A stretch of 25,000 nucleotides of DNA from contig JAABSN010000018.1 of the NCBI GenBank assembly GCA_011390385.1, forward strand, positions 1 to 25,000, written 5' to 3'. Origin of the DNA: Thioalkalivibrio nitratireducens (GTDB lineage: Bacteria > Pseudomonadota > Gammaproteobacteria > Ectothiorhodospirales > Ectothiorhodospiraceae). The notes below the pieces were generated by a model that was given only the letters and a program-made list of their open reading frames with translations, searched no databases and was not told the DNA's origin. Of this stretch, positions 16,268-24,682 are shown in pieces; position 1 is the stretch's first letter; every line of letters starts with the position of its first letter. The position numbers were made by a program, and so were the translations under genes.

Positions 16268-16309
16268 GATGCTTCCCCCTTCGGTATCATTCACTCGCCG
16301 CCCTTCCGC

Positions 16310-16476
16310 TAGCAGCCTGACGGACTTGGGTGCCCGTAGCGAGCCGGGTGGGAGAGCGAGGGCAGTTTTTCATGATTTCGAGGCGTATAGTGGTTCTATG
16401 CAACGAGAAGTCAGGGAAAAATGCACCGCTCTTCCCACCGGCGCAGTAGGCGCAGCCCAAGTCCGACAGGCTGCTA
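16310..16476. mobile_element. MITE-like fold-back element with 21-bp terminal inverted repeats
   Basis: The ends, TAGCAGCCTG-a-CGGACTTGGG (16310-16330) and CCCAAGTCCG-a-CAGGCTGCTA (16456-16476), are inverted copies matching at 20 of 21 positions. Further inside, GGTGGGAGAGCG and CGCTCTTCCCACC pair, as do GCAGTTTTTC and GGAAAAATGC, so nearly the whole 167 bp folds into one long hairpin capped near TATAGTGGTTCTATG. It has no coding capacity. Structure and size suggest a MITE or long REP-like element mobilised in trans. It lies between the HAD phosphatase stop and thiD. I recall similar AGCAGCCTGTCGGACTT repeats in other proteobacteria but could not check. Confidence 0.75.
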
Positions 16477-16491
16477 GGTCCGCCGTGTTCG

Positions 16492-17196
16492 TTAGCCAGC
16501 GACATGGCGGGCACGGTGTTCGTCCTGCGGGTCGCTGCGCAGGGATATGCGCGGCCAGCCCCTTTCGAGTGCATGCGCGGCAAGTACCGGATCGGCATCG
16601 ACTGCCACCGGCGCCCTGACCGCTTCGAGCAACGGGATGTCGTTGCGCGAATCGCTGTAGAAACAGGCGTCGGCAATCAGCTGTTCGGACTCGCCGCGTT
16701 CCTGCAGCCATTGTTTCAGACGCTCAATCTTGCCCTCCTGAAAGCATGGGGCCGCAGCGAGTTCACCGGTGAAGCAACCGTCCCGAAGCTCCGGCTCGGT
16801 GGCGATCAGGTGTCCGACTCCGAGCAGATCGGCAATCGGACGGGTCACGAAACTGTTGGTTGCGGTAATGATCAGCAGGGTATCCCCAGCGTCACGATGG
16901 CTCGCCAGCAGGTTCCTTGCCCCCGGGGCAATCATCGGCAGGATGCGCTCGCGAAGGAACTGCTCGCGCCAGTGCTCAAGGCGGGACATCGGGTTTGCGG
17001 CGAGGGGCTGGAATACAAAGCGGCAGAATTCGTAGATATCCAGCGTTCCGTCGAGGTAGCGAGCATAGAATTCGTCATTGGCGCGGGTGAATGTCGCGCC
17101 ATCGACTGCCCCGACTTCGGCCAGGAAGTCTCCCCATTCGTGGTCGCTGTCGCATGCGAGCAGCGTGTTGTCCAGATCAAAGAGGGCGAGGCGCAT
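16492..17196 (-). CDS. HAD-IB family phosphatase (SerB-like)
   Basis: A 234-residue haloacid-dehalogenase-type phosphatase of subfamily IB. Motif I MRLALFDLDNTLL gives nucleophile D7 and acid D9; SDHEWGDFLAEVG and the helical cap follow (20-100). Motif II is ITATN near 135, Lys in QEGKIERLKQWL, and motif III YSDSRNDIPLLEAV. The pattern matches the TIGR01490-type hydrolases related to phosphoserine phosphatase and commonly encoded divergently beside rppH-ptsP in pseudomonads. The true substrate is not settled; histidinol- or phosphoserine-phosphate activity is possible. The start is the ATG directly before the nucleophile strand; the ribosome-binding site is weak (ATGGAAC). Confidence 0.88.
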   Translation of the reverse strand: MRLALFDLDNTLLACDSDHEWGDFLAEVGAVDGATFTRANDEFYARYLDGTLDIYEFCRFVFQPLAANPMSRLEHWREQFLRERILPMIAPGARNLLASHRDAGDTLLIITATNSFVTRPIADLLGVGHLIATEPELRDGCFTGELAAAPCFQEGKIERLKQWLQERGESEQLIADACFYSDSRNDIPLLEAVRAPVAVDADPVLAAHALERGWPRISLRSDPQDEHRARHVAG

Positions 17197-17364
17197 GATG
17201 TCGTTCCATTGCTGGACGGTTTGAATCGACCCAGGATTGTACGTTTCGGCGCTCGTCCGCGCGAATGCCCATCGCCGGAGCCGGAGTCCCATTGTGGGTG
17301 CTTTGCCGAGCAGCCCAAGCCTGTGGAACAATGGCATTGACGAAGATCCACCTGGTTGACACAA

Positions 17365-17895
17365 GTGATTGATTGTGATGGCTATCGACCGAACGTAGGC
17401 ATCATTCTGTGTAATCGCGACCGGCAGTTGTTCTGGGGCAAGCGAGTTGGCCAGGATGCCTGGCAATTTCCCCAGGGCGGGATTCGACAGGATGAGACAC
17501 CGGAGCAGGCGCTTTTCCGTGAGTTGCAGGAAGAGACCGGGCTTCGGCCCGAACACGTCCAGATCATGGGTGTGACGCGCAACTGGCTGCGTTACCGTTT
17601 GCCCGCGCGGATGGTGCGGCGGAAGAACCGCCCCGTCTGCGTGGGGCAGAAACAGCGCTGGTTTCTGCTGCAACTGGTAGGCTCCGAAGCGGATTTTCAG
17701 TTGGATGCTGCCAGCCCCCCGGAATTCGACGATTGGCGCTGGATCGACTACTGGCGGCCAGTTCATGAGGTAGTGCACTTCAAGCGCAATGTCTATCGCC
17801 GCGCCCTGTGCGAGCTGGTGCCGCTGATGTTTCCGGAACTCGCGCTGGGGCCCCACCGCGAACGTTGTGCCAGCTCGCGTACGGTCGGCTCATGA
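17365..17895 (+). CDS. rppH: RNA pyrophosphohydrolase (Nudix)
   Basis: Removes pyrophosphate from the 5' end of triphosphorylated mRNA and so opens it to RNase E decay. At 176 residues it fits the family. Family N-terminus [17 protein letters not shown] leads to the GTG at 17365 as start; a TTG three codons upstream is less likely. WQFPQGGI is followed by the Nudix box [23 protein letters not shown] (38-60) with all Gx5Ex7REUxEExGU residues. KQRWFLLQL and [28 protein letters not shown] are typical of RppH. There is no strong Shine-Dalgarno sequence. Its stop overlaps the ptsP start (ATGA), the conserved rppH-ptsP pair. Confidence 0.97.
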   Translation: MIDCDGYRPNVGIILCNRDRQLFWGKRVGQDAWQFPQGGIRQDETPEQALFRELQEETGLRPEHVQIMGVTRNWLRYRLPARMVRRKNRPVCVGQKQRWFLLQLVGSEADFQLDAASPPEFDDWRWIDYWRPVHEVVHFKRNVYRRALCELVPLMFPELALGPHRERCASSRTVGS

Positions 17896-20183
17896 CGACA
17901 TCAACACCCCCATCGATGCTCGATCTGTTGCGCCGAGTCGTGCAGGAGGTCAATGGCGCGGCCGATTTCTACGAGGCGCTGCAGATCATCGTGACCCGCG
18001 TCAAGGCCGCGCTGGATATCGATGTCTGCTCGATCTACCTCAAGTCGCCGCGTTCGGGTCGACTGGTCTTGATGGCATCCGAAGGACTGCGCGAGGAGTC
18101 GGTCGGACGGGTCGAAATGGAAGTTTCCGAAGGACTCGTCGGGCTGGTGGCTTCCCGTGCCGAACCGATCAACCTGGAGAATGCGGCCGAGCACCCCCGC
18201 TACCGTTACTTCCCGGAAACCGGGGAGGAGCGCTTCCTGTCTTTCCTGGGCGTTCCCATCATCCAGCAGCGCAAGCTCCTGGGGGTGCTGGTGGTCCAGC
18301 ACCATCAGGCGCGCCGTTTCGACGACGAACACGTCTCGTTCCTGGTAACGCTCGCAGCACAGTTGTCGGGTGCGATCACGCACGCCGAGTTCACCGACGA
18401 AATCTCCAGCGAAACACCGCAGGTCAGTCACGTGAATGTCGAGGCAACCGGGATCGCCGGTGCGCCGGGTGTGGCCATTGGACGAGCTGTTGTTGCCTAT
18501 CGGCTTGCCGACCTGGATTCGATCCCGGATCGCGAGGCCCGCGGTATCGAGCAGGAGCTCGCACGTTTCACGATCGCCGTCACCGCGACGCGCGAAGAGA
18601 TCGAGGATCTGAAACGGCGGACCGAGACACTGCTGCCGGCCGAGGAGCAGGCGCTTTTCGACGCCTATCTCCTGCTGCTCGGGTCGGATTCGCTGGTACA
18701 GCGTACCGAAGCGAGGATTCGCGAAGGCCAATGGGCTCCGAGTGCCCTTCGGGACACCGTCCGCGAGAGTGTGCGGGTATTCGAGGATATGGAGGATGCT
18801 TACCTGCGCGAACGCGGAGCGGACATCCGTGATCTGGGGCGGCGCGTCCTGTCGCATCTCCTGCCGGTGGAGGGCAGTTCTGATGAATTCCCGGAAGGGG
18901 GAATCCTGGTTGGTGAAGATCTGACCGCTTCGCATCTTGCGGAGGTGCCCATCGAACGGCTGGGGGCCATTGTGTCGGCTCGCGGAACGGGTTCGTCCCA
19001 CATCGCCATCCTCGCCCGGGCGCTGAACGTACCTGCGGTGATGGGTGTATCCGACCTGCCCGTGAGCCGCCTCGAGGATCGCGAAGTCCTCGTTGACGGT
19101 TACCGCGGACGGCTCTACGTGAATCCGAGCCCGGAGCTGCGAGCGGAGTTCACGCGCCTGGTTCGCGAGGAACGGGAGCTGGAAGAGGGGCTTCGCACGT
19201 TGGCGTTGGAGCCTGCGGCAACCCGCGACGGACGTCCGGTGCCGGTCCTGGCCAACAGTGGTCTGCTCGCCGATATCAAGCCGTCGCTGCAATCCGGGGC
19301 AGAGGGTGTGGGGCTTTATCGGACGGAAGTCCCGTTCATGATCCGCGATCGCTTTCCGGGCGAGGATGAGCAAGTCGAGATCTATCGCCAGATCCTGGCT
19401 TCATTCGACCCGATGCCCGTTACCCTGCGGACGCTCGACGTAGGAGGAGACAAGGCGCTGCCGTACTTTCCGGTGAAGGAGGACAATCCCTTCCTGGGTT
19501 GGCGTGGGATTCGCATCACTCTGGATCACCCCGAGATCTTCATGACCCAGTTGCGAGCCATGCTGAGGGCCAGTCAGGAGCATGCGAACCTTCAGATCCT
19601 TTTCCCGATGATCATCTCGCTGGAGGAATTGAAGGAGGCAAAGGTTCTGCTGAATCGGGCTCGCGAGGAGTTGACTGACGAGGGCTTGCAGATTCCGTTG
19701 CCCAGAGTGGGTGTGATGATCGAGGTACCGGCTGCGGTTTACCTTGTCGAGGCGCTCGCCAGACGTGTGGATTTCCTATCCGTGGGGACCAACGATCTGG
19801 TGCAGTATCTGCTGGCTGTGGACCGGAACAACTCCCGAGTGGCCAGCCTTTACGACCCGCTCCACCCGGCCTCGATCCGGGCTCTGGAGCTCATCGCCGA
19901 GGGGACACGACGTGCAGGGAAGCCGGTCAGCGTCTGTGGCGAGATGGCATCCGACCCGGCCGCAATCATCCTGCTGCTGGGAATGGGATTTGATAACCTC
20001 AGCGTCAATGTGTCGGCGATTCCAAGGGTCAAGTGGGTGATCCGGAGTTTCTCGACCGATCGTGCCGAGGCGCTTCTGGCGCAGTGCCGCCTGTTCGAAA
20101 GCGCGGACCAGATCCGCTCCCTGTTGAACAATGCCCTGGTTCAGGCGGGGCTGGGCGGCCTGGTTCGGGCAGGCAAGAACTGA
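17892..20183 (+). CDS. ptsP: Phosphoenolpyruvate-protein phosphotransferase PtsP (EI-Ntr)
   Basis: First enzyme of the nitrogen-related PTS; it transfers phosphate from PEP to NPr and on to EIIA-Ntr, which regulates potassium transport, carbon/nitrogen balance and stringent responses. The 763 residues comprise an N-terminal GAF domain (about 8-165), the EI HPr-binding/linker domain (about 185-330), the phosphohistidine domain with active H370 in [23 protein letters not shown], and the PEP-utilising TIM barrel (about 440-740) with [42 protein letters not shown] and the active Cys in SVCGEMASD. The ATG overlaps the rppH stop. GAF ligand (glutamine or 2-oxoglutarate in relatives) is not deducible. 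No ptsN or npr gene is nearby. Confidence 0.97.
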   Translation: MTTSTPPSMLDLLRRVVQEVNGAADFYEALQIIVTRVKAALDIDVCSIYLKSPRSGRLVLMASEGLREESVGRVEMEVSEGLVGLVASRAEPINLENAAEHPRYRYFPETGEERFLSFLGVPIIQQRKLLGVLVVQHHQARRFDDEHVSFLVTLAAQLSGAITHAEFTDEISSETPQVSHVNVEATGIAGAPGVAIGRAVVAYRLADLDSIPDREARGIEQELARFTIAVTATREEIEDLKRRTETLLPAEEQALFDAYLLLLGSDSLVQRTEARIREGQWAPSALRDTVRESVRVFEDMEDAYLRERGADIRDLGRRVLSHLLPVEGSSDEFPEGGILVGEDLTASHLAEVPIERLGAIVSARGTGSSHIAILARALNVPAVMGVSDLPVSRLEDREVLVDGYRGRLYVNPSPELRAEFTRLVREERELEEGLRTLALEPAATRDGRPVPVLANSGLLADIKPSLQSGAEGVGLYRTEVPFMIRDRFPGEDEQVEIYRQILASFDPMPVTLRTLDVGGDKALPYFPVKEDNPFLGWRGIRITLDHPEIFMTQLRAMLRASQEHANLQILFPMIISLEELKEAKVLLNRAREELTDEGLQIPLPRVGVMIEVPAAVYLVEALARRVDFLSVGTNDLVQYLLAVDRNNSRVASLYDPLHPASIRALELIAEGTRRAGKPVSVCGEMASDPAAIILLLGMGFDNLSVNVSAIPRVKWVIRSFSTDRAEALLAQCRLFESADQIRSLLNNALVQAGLGGLVRAGKN

Positions 20184-20241
20184 CCGATCCCTGCGGTTGT
20201 CTCGGGCCGGCGCCGGGATGTCGTCGCCGCTTGCGAACCGG

Positions 20242-20264
20242 TATCATCGGCAGGTACGTGCCTG
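20242..20264 (+). promoter_or_regulatory. Possible -10 box and palindrome upstream of argC
   Basis: TATCAT (20242-20247) resembles a -10 box (5 of 6) but lacks a good -35. Three bases later CAGGTACGTGCCTG (20251-20264) is a near-palindrome, 12 of 14 positions symmetric, 16 bp before the argC ATG. It does not resemble an ARG box as recalled. It may be an operator or chance. Confidence 0.25.
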
Positions 20265-20280
20265 GGTCAATGGAACCATC

Positions 20281-21312
20281 ATGATTGGAATCGGTATCGT
20301 CGGTGCCACGGGTTACACCGGCGTTGAGTTGCTTCGCTTGCTTCTGGCGCACCCGCAGGCCGAAATCAAGGCTGTGACCTCGCGGGGAGACGCCGGCACC
20401 CCTGTCACTCGAATGTTTCCCAGTCTGCGGGGGGCACTGGATCTTGATTTCGTGGCGCCCGATCTGGAGGCATTGTCCGACTGCGACGTCGTCTTCTTCG
20501 CCACGCCACATGGAGTGGCGCACGCGCTCGCCGGGCCGCTGCTCGATCGCGGAGTGCGTGTGATCGATCTCTCTGCGGATTTCCGGATCCGTGATCCCGA
20601 GCTGTGGGCGCGCTGGTACGGGCAGGCGCATGGTGCCCCGCAATGGCTGGACGAAGCGGTGTACGGGCTGCCCGAGCTGAATCGTGAGCGTATTCGCGCG
20701 GCACGTCTGCTCGCCGTTCCCGGATGCTATCCCACAGCCGTAACCCTGGGAGTCCTGCCGCTGTTGCTGGCGCGTGCCATTGACCCGTCCGATATTATCG
20801 CCGACGCCAAGAGTGGTGTGAGCGGTGCCGGGCGCAAGGCGCAGATCGGAGGTCTGTTCGCCGAGGTGGCCGAGAATTTCCGCGCCTATGCGAGCAATGG
20901 ACACCGACACTTTCCCGAGATCCGGCAAACGCTGGATTCGATGGCTGGAGAGCCCGTCGGGCTGGTGTTTCAGCCACACCTGGTGCCAATGATCCGTGGT
21001 ATCCACGCGACGCTCTACGTGCGCCCGCTGGATGCCAATGCGGATTTTCAGACCCTGTTCGAGGAGTTCTATCGCCAGGAACCCTTCGTCGATGTCCTGC
21101 CTTCGGGGGCGCACCCCGACACGGCCAGTGTGAGGGGAACCAATCTCTGCCGCATCGCGGTCGCTCGACCGGTTGATTCAAGGCGCCTGATGGTGATGTC
21201 AGTGATCGACAACCTGGTCAAGGGGGCTTCCGGGCAGGCGGTCCAGGGTATGAACCTGATGTTCGGATTCACCGAGACCCTTGGGCTGGATGCGATTCCC
21301 GTGTTTCCATGA
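20281..21312 (+). CDS. argC: N-acetyl-gamma-glutamyl-phosphate reductase
   Basis: NADPH-dependent reduction of N-acetylglutamyl phosphate to the semialdehyde in arginine synthesis. The 343-residue protein is the normal long type. It has the dinucleotide loop [17 protein letters not shown] (5-21), [36 protein letters not shown], the catalytic C149 in [27 protein letters not shown] and [16 protein letters not shown]. The start is ATG 20281, immediately before the first beta strand; the ribosome-binding site is weak. It lies 97 bp after ptsP and about 95 bp before erpA, the argC-erpA neighbourhood familiar from pseudomonads. Confidence 0.97.
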   Translation: MIGIGIVGATGYTGVELLRLLLAHPQAEIKAVTSRGDAGTPVTRMFPSLRGALDLDFVAPDLEALSDCDVVFFATPHGVAHALAGPLLDRGVRVIDLSADFRIRDPELWARWYGQAHGAPQWLDEAVYGLPELNRERIRAARLLAVPGCYPTAVTLGVLPLLLARAIDPSDIIADAKSGVSGAGRKAQIGGLFAEVAENFRAYASNGHRHFPEIRQTLDSMAGEPVGLVFQPHLVPMIRGIHATLYVRPLDANADFQTLFEEFYRQEPFVDVLPSGAHPDTASVRGTNLCRIAVARPVDSRRLMVMSVIDNLVKGASGQAVQGMNLMFGFTETLGLDAIPVFP

Positions 21313-21342
21313 CAGGGAAGCATGACACCGCAATCATCGGTA

Positions 21343-21375
21343 TTCTTGACTATTGGCGTCAGTCTTCATAGCGTA
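21343..21375 (+). promoter_or_regulatory. Putative Rrf2-controlled promoter of erpA
   Basis: The 25-nt element ATTCTTGACTA-N6-TCAGTCTT at 21343-21367 matches the one in the promoter of the IscR-like regulator at 20 of 25 positions, on the coding strand of each gene and at nearly the same distance from the start codon (39 and 40 nt). TTGACT (21347-21352) would serve as the -35 box. The best -10 is the weak TAGCGT at 21370-21375 (17-bp spacer), so this promoter may depend on a regulator. Confidence 0.55.
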
Positions 21376-21406
21376 TGGCCTTAACGTATTCCGGAGAGAC
21401 TTCATC

Positions 21407-21781
21407 ATGGCTGAAACAATGACCGCGACGACCGACGCCGACATGGAGATGCCGAGCCCGCTGATTTTCACTGACGCGGCTGCAACCAAGGTGAAAAGCC
21501 TGATCGAAGAGGAAAACAATGCGAGCCTGAAGCTTCGTGTCTTCGTGAGCGGGGGCGGCTGCTCGGGTTTTCAGTACGGATTCACCTTCGATGAGACCAT
21601 CGGTGATGGCGATACGGTCGTGGAAAATGGCGGAGTGACCCTGCTGATCGATCCAATGAGCTTCCAGTACCTTGCCGGGGCTGAGATCGATTACAGCGAG
21701 GGACTCGAGGGCGCACAGTTCGTAATCCGTAACCCCAATGCCACCACCACCTGCGGTTGCGGATCCAGCTTCTCGACCTGA
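21407..21781 (+). CDS. erpA: Iron-sulfur cluster insertion protein (A-type carrier)
   Basis: A-type carrier that delivers Fe-S clusters to apo-proteins, including the isoprenoid enzymes IspG and IspH. The 124-residue protein carries the three invariant cysteines: C52 in [15 protein letters not shown], and C116 and C118 in [40 protein letters not shown] and [34 protein letters not shown] are typical of ErpA rather than IscA. The N-terminal [18 protein letters not shown] is a short poorly conserved extension. GGAGAG precedes the ATG. The promoter contains the 25-nt element shared with the cysteine-free Rrf2 regulator gene. A strong hairpin follows the stop. Confidence 0.96.
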   Translation: MAETMTATTDADMEMPSPLIFTDAAATKVKSLIEEENNASLKLRVFVSGGGCSGFQYGFTFDETIGDGDTVVENGGVTLLIDPMSFQYLAGAEIDYSEGLEGAQFVIRNPNATTTCGCGSSFST

Positions 21782-21818
21782 ACCACCCCACCGGCGCGAT
21801 TGCCCTACGGGTGAAGAT

Positions 21819-21846
21819 GGGGCCGAACGGGAGACCGTTTGGCCCC
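21819..21846. terminator. Bidirectional terminator between erpA and anmK
   Basis: A 12-bp stem, GGGGCCGAACGG pairing with CCGTTTGGCCCC (11 of 12 Watson-Crick), is closed by the GNRA-type tetraloop GAGA and followed on the plus strand by TTCGTGTTTCC. It lies 37 bp after the erpA stop and 27 bp after the anmK stop on the other strand, so it can terminate both convergent genes. Confidence 0.75.
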
Positions 21847-21873
21847 TTCGTGTTTCCAGGCCAGACCCTTCTT

Positions 21874-23022
21874 TCAGGCCCTTTCGCGTGACATTGGGAG
21901 AGGGTAAGCGCCAGGAATGATGCAGCCGAGTATGCGGGGCCCGCGCGCGCCGGTGACAGTCGGAAGATTTCCGGCCCGGCCATCGAGGGTTTGACGCGCC
22001 AGCCAGGCAAAGGCCGCCGCTTCGACCTGGTCTGCCGCAAGCCCCAGCTCTCCGGTTTCCATCACGGGAACATCGCCAAGCCGTTTCCGGAGTCGCCGCA
22101 TCAGTTCCGCATTGTGTACGCCGCCGCCACAGACGAGGACCTCGCAGTGATCATCTCCGGCATTTTCGAGCACGGAGTCGGCGACGGTCGCCGCCGTGAG
22201 TTCCGTCAGGGTTGCCTGTACATCGGCCGGATTCCGGATCGACGGAACGCCTGCCATGTATTGATCGAGCCAGCGCCGGGAGAAATATTCGGGACCGGTG
22301 GTCTTTGGCGGTTCAAGCGCGAAGAAGGGGTCCGTACGCAGTGCCGTCAACAGATCGACGTCGACGCTGCCCTGGGCCGCCCATGCGCCACCCGTATCGA
22401 AGGGTAGTCCTCGCTGCGTACGGATCCAGGCGTCCATCAGTGTGTTGCCTGGCCCGCAATCGTACCCCAGCACATCCTTGCCCGGCCTGAGCCAGGTGAT
22501 GTTGCTGATACCGCCGATATTGATCACGGCTCTGGTCCGGGATTCGCTGGCAAAACAGGCTGCATGCAGTGCACAGGCAAGCGGTGCACCCTCGCCGCCA
22601 GCCGCGATGTCCCGCTGGCGAAAAAAGGCAACGGTGTCGATTCCGGTGCGTTCGGCGATGCGGAAGGGATCGCCGATCTGCCAGGTGAACCGCGGAGTGG
22701 CAGTCGGCGCATGGTGGAGTGTCTGGCCGTGGCTCCCGATCGCGCGGACCGAAGAGGGGTCGATGCCGGCGTCGCGCAATATGGCCAATGCCGCGTCGGA
22801 AAAAATTTCGCCGATCACGGCATCGAGTTCGCCCAGTTCCTGGTAATCGCCGTGACCAGCGATGGTCAGCCGAGCGAGATCGGCGGCAACAGTCTCCGGG
22901 TACGGATAACGAAGATGGGCATCAACCTGCCACCCGATGAGGCCGCCGGCTCGGGCGACGACCGCTTCCACACCATCCCGGCTGGTGCCCGAAATCAGCC
23001 CGATGAACCGTTCCTTCACCAT
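21874..23022 (-). CDS. anmK: Anhydro-N-acetylmuramic acid kinase
   Basis: Cleaves and phosphorylates 1,6-anhydro-MurNAc to MurNAc 6-phosphate during peptidoglycan recycling. The 382-residue ASKHA-fold kinase has the phosphate loop RFIGLISGTSRDGVEAVVA at the N-terminus, AIGSHGQTLHHAP, WQIGDPFRIAERTGIDTVAFFRQRDIAAGGEGAPLA with the catalytic Asp, NIGGISNITWL, YDCGPGNTLMDAW, CGGGVHNAELMRRL and a closing VEAAAFAWLARQTLDG. The start at 23022 overlaps the stop of the M23 peptidase gene as TGATG, so the two are co-translated; that pairs a cell-wall hydrolase with an enzyme that recycles its products. Although the reading frame continues upstream, the upstream part lies in the peptidase gene. Confidence 0.96.
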   Translation of the reverse strand: MVKERFIGLISGTSRDGVEAVVARAGGLIGWQVDAHLRYPYPETVAADLARLTIAGHGDYQELGELDAVIGEIFSDAALAILRDAGIDPSSVRAIGSHGQTLHHAPTATPRFTWQIGDPFRIAERTGIDTVAFFRQRDIAAGGEGAPLACALHAACFASESRTRAVINIGGISNITWLRPGKDVLGYDCGPGNTLMDAWIRTQRGLPFDTGGAWAAQGSVDVDLLTALRTDPFFALEPPKTTGPEYFSRRWLDQYMAGVPSIRNPADVQATLTELTAATVADSVLENAGDDHCEVLVCGGGVHNAELMRRLRKRLGDVPVMETGELGLAADQVEAAAFAWLARQTLDGRAGNLPTVTGARGPRILGCIIPGAYPLPMSRERA

Positions 23023-24557
23023 CAATAGGCACCACTTTCCGTGGTGCTCTCGGCGAGTTGAGTCTCGCGCAGCCCTTCGATCGCCGCAAGCATGGGGGCC
23101 GTCTGGTGCTGGAAGGCTTCCCGGTATTTGCGGGGAAGCGGGTCGGCCCTGGGCAGGGCTACCGTTACTGGATTCACGGGTTCGTTGCGCACGTGGAATT
23201 CGTAATGCAGATGCGGGCCAGTGGCGAGGCCCGTCATCCCTACATAGCCGATGATTTCGCCCTGACGCACATGGGATCCCACGGATTGGCCACGCTGAAA
23301 ACCGTTCATGTGCGCATACAGCGTCTTGTAATCGTCGCCGTGATCGATGATCACCGTGTTCCCGTAGCCTCCGTGCGTGCCACGGTGCTCGACACGTCCG
23401 TCGCCCGCCGCGCGGATCGGCGTGCCGGTCGGCGCGGCGTAATCCACACCCTGATGCTGGCGGGTATAGCCAAGCACCGGGTGTTTGCGCGGCCCGAAAT
23501 TCGAACTGATCCTTCCGATGTCGACGGGTGTCCGGATGAAACCCCGGCGCATGCGTTTCCCGTCGGGAGTGAAATAGTCCGCTTCGCCACCTTCGGGTGC
23601 GAAACGCAGCGCCTGAATCGTTCGATTTCCACTCTGGAACTCGGCGGCGAGCACTGGCCCGTCGCGCAGGTACTCGCCGTCCTTGAAGATGCGGTCGTAA
23701 AGGACGATCAGGCGGTCGCCCTGGCGTATGTCCCAGGCGAAATCGAAGTCCCACCCGAAGATCTCGGCGATTTGTACAAGCAGTCCATCCGAAAGCCCGG
23801 CGCGTGACCCATCAAGAAAGAGCGATTGCTGGATTTTGGCCTGTGCGAGACGGCGTCGTGTTTCCAGATTGTGCTTCTTGCGCTCGGCGACCAAGGTCCC
23901 GCCCTCCCTGTCGCGGACGATTTCGATGTGGTAGTCGCCTTGTGGCTGGTAGACCAGAATCTGAAGCTGCCCGTCTTGCGTGCCGGCGCTCAGGCGTTCA
24001 CCGGGAAAGATTCGGTCGAGTTCAGTGGCTTGATCGTCAAGCGCCAGAATGGGCTGCAGTTGGCTATGGATCTCCAGTTTGCTGAAAATTCCGGAAAGGT
24101 GGTCACCTGGGGTGACCACATGCTCCTTCCATTCCAGATCTGAGACCAGCGCGCCATGTTCAAGCGGCGCCGTAGCTGCGCGACGTGGCGGACCGGATTC
24201 GGATGGGCGTGTGGTCGATCCCGTTTCGTGAGTGGAATTCACGAGCATGCGCATGGAATCGTTGGTCACCGAGTTCCGGGAGGGATCTTCCGTGGCGGTG
24301 CCAAGGTTTCCTGATCCGACCCCGGCTATCTCGATCCGGGTTCTCTCGGCAGGTCCCCGGGCGGTATCATCGGCACCGGAAGGCTCTGGTGCGAAAAACC
24401 CGGTTACCGGTGGCTCCAGGTAGGTTGCGAAGCCCAGACCCAGACTGCCCATCGCGACCACGGCGATGAGGAAAGGCCAGCGTCGGCGGCGGGGCCGTTC
24501 TCGAAAACCAAGATGGGTCGCACCGGTTTCCATGTAAATACGGCTTTTTTGAGGCAC
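23022..24557 (-). CDS. M23 family peptidoglycan endopeptidase (MepM-like)
   Basis: A 511-residue envelope metallopeptidase that likely cuts peptide cross-links in peptidoglycan. Order of parts: basic N-terminus (RERPRRRRW), one membrane anchor (27-46), a low-complexity linker (50-140), an OapA/LysM-like wall-binding domain (about 143-200), a second conserved domain (205-335) and the LytM/M23 catalytic domain (340-470). Zinc ligands are visible: H368 and D372 in RQHQGVDYAAPTGTPI, and HLH at 449-451 in GPHLHYEF; YAHMNGF is also conserved. A GTG start at 24557 has AAAGGG 7 nt upstream; ATG 24533, eight codons later, is the alternative but lacks a ribosome-binding site. It overlaps anmK and diverges from tyrS. 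Confidence 0.93.
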   Translation of the reverse strand: MPQKSRIYMETGATHLGFRERPRRRRWPFLIAVVAMGSLGLGFATYLEPPVTGFFAPEPSGADDTARGPAERTRIEIAGVGSGNLGTATEDPSRNSVTNDSMRMLVNSTHETGSTTRPSESGPPRRAATAPLEHGALVSDLEWKEHVVTPGDHLSGIFSKLEIHSQLQPILALDDQATELDRIFPGERLSAGTQDGQLQILVYQPQGDYHIEIVRDREGGTLVAERKKHNLETRRRLAQAKIQQSLFLDGSRAGLSDGLLVQIAEIFGWDFDFAWDIRQGDRLIVLYDRIFKDGEYLRDGPVLAAEFQSGNRTIQALRFAPEGGEADYFTPDGKRMRRGFIRTPVDIGRISSNFGPRKHPVLGYTRQHQGVDYAAPTGTPIRAAGDGRVEHRGTHGGYGNTVIIDHGDDYKTLYAHMNGFQRGQSVGSHVRQGEIIGYVGMTGLATGPHLHYEFHVRNEPVNPVTVALPRADPLPRKYREAFQHQTAPMLAAIEGLRETQLAESTTESGAY

Positions 24558-24682
24558 TCGGCTACCCTTTCACTAAGGTTGACGCGACGATAGCCATGCG
24601 TAACGCCGCAGTCAATCGCCGTCCGGGCACGACCCACGAGAATCCGGAGCCACAGAAATCTTCCGGATCTTCTTAGCTATAA

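Noticed and set aside
16268..16309. Possible TPP riboswitch upstream of thiD.
   Set aside because: Only 42 bp separate the gene from the fold-back element and no CUGAGA-type core was found there or further upstream.
17356..17361. A perfect TTGACA sequence just before rppH.
   Set aside because: No -10 box at a proper distance, and the spacing would place the transcript start inside the coding region.
22950..23022. Arg in the SGTSRDG loop of AnmK in place of the common Met or Leu.
   Set aside because: This position varies in the family and the rest of the phosphate loop is intact, so loss of function is not indicated.
23022..23754. Upstream extension of the anmK frame to about 626 codons, suggesting a fusion.
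   Set aside because: The extension is out of frame with, and inside, the M23 peptidase gene; the family N-terminus of AnmK starts exactly at the TGATG overlap.
20240..24375. A 14-bp match CGGTATCATCGGCA at about 20240 and 24362.
   Set aside because: One copy lies in the M23 peptidase coding region and neither has a matching context; chance similarity is likely.
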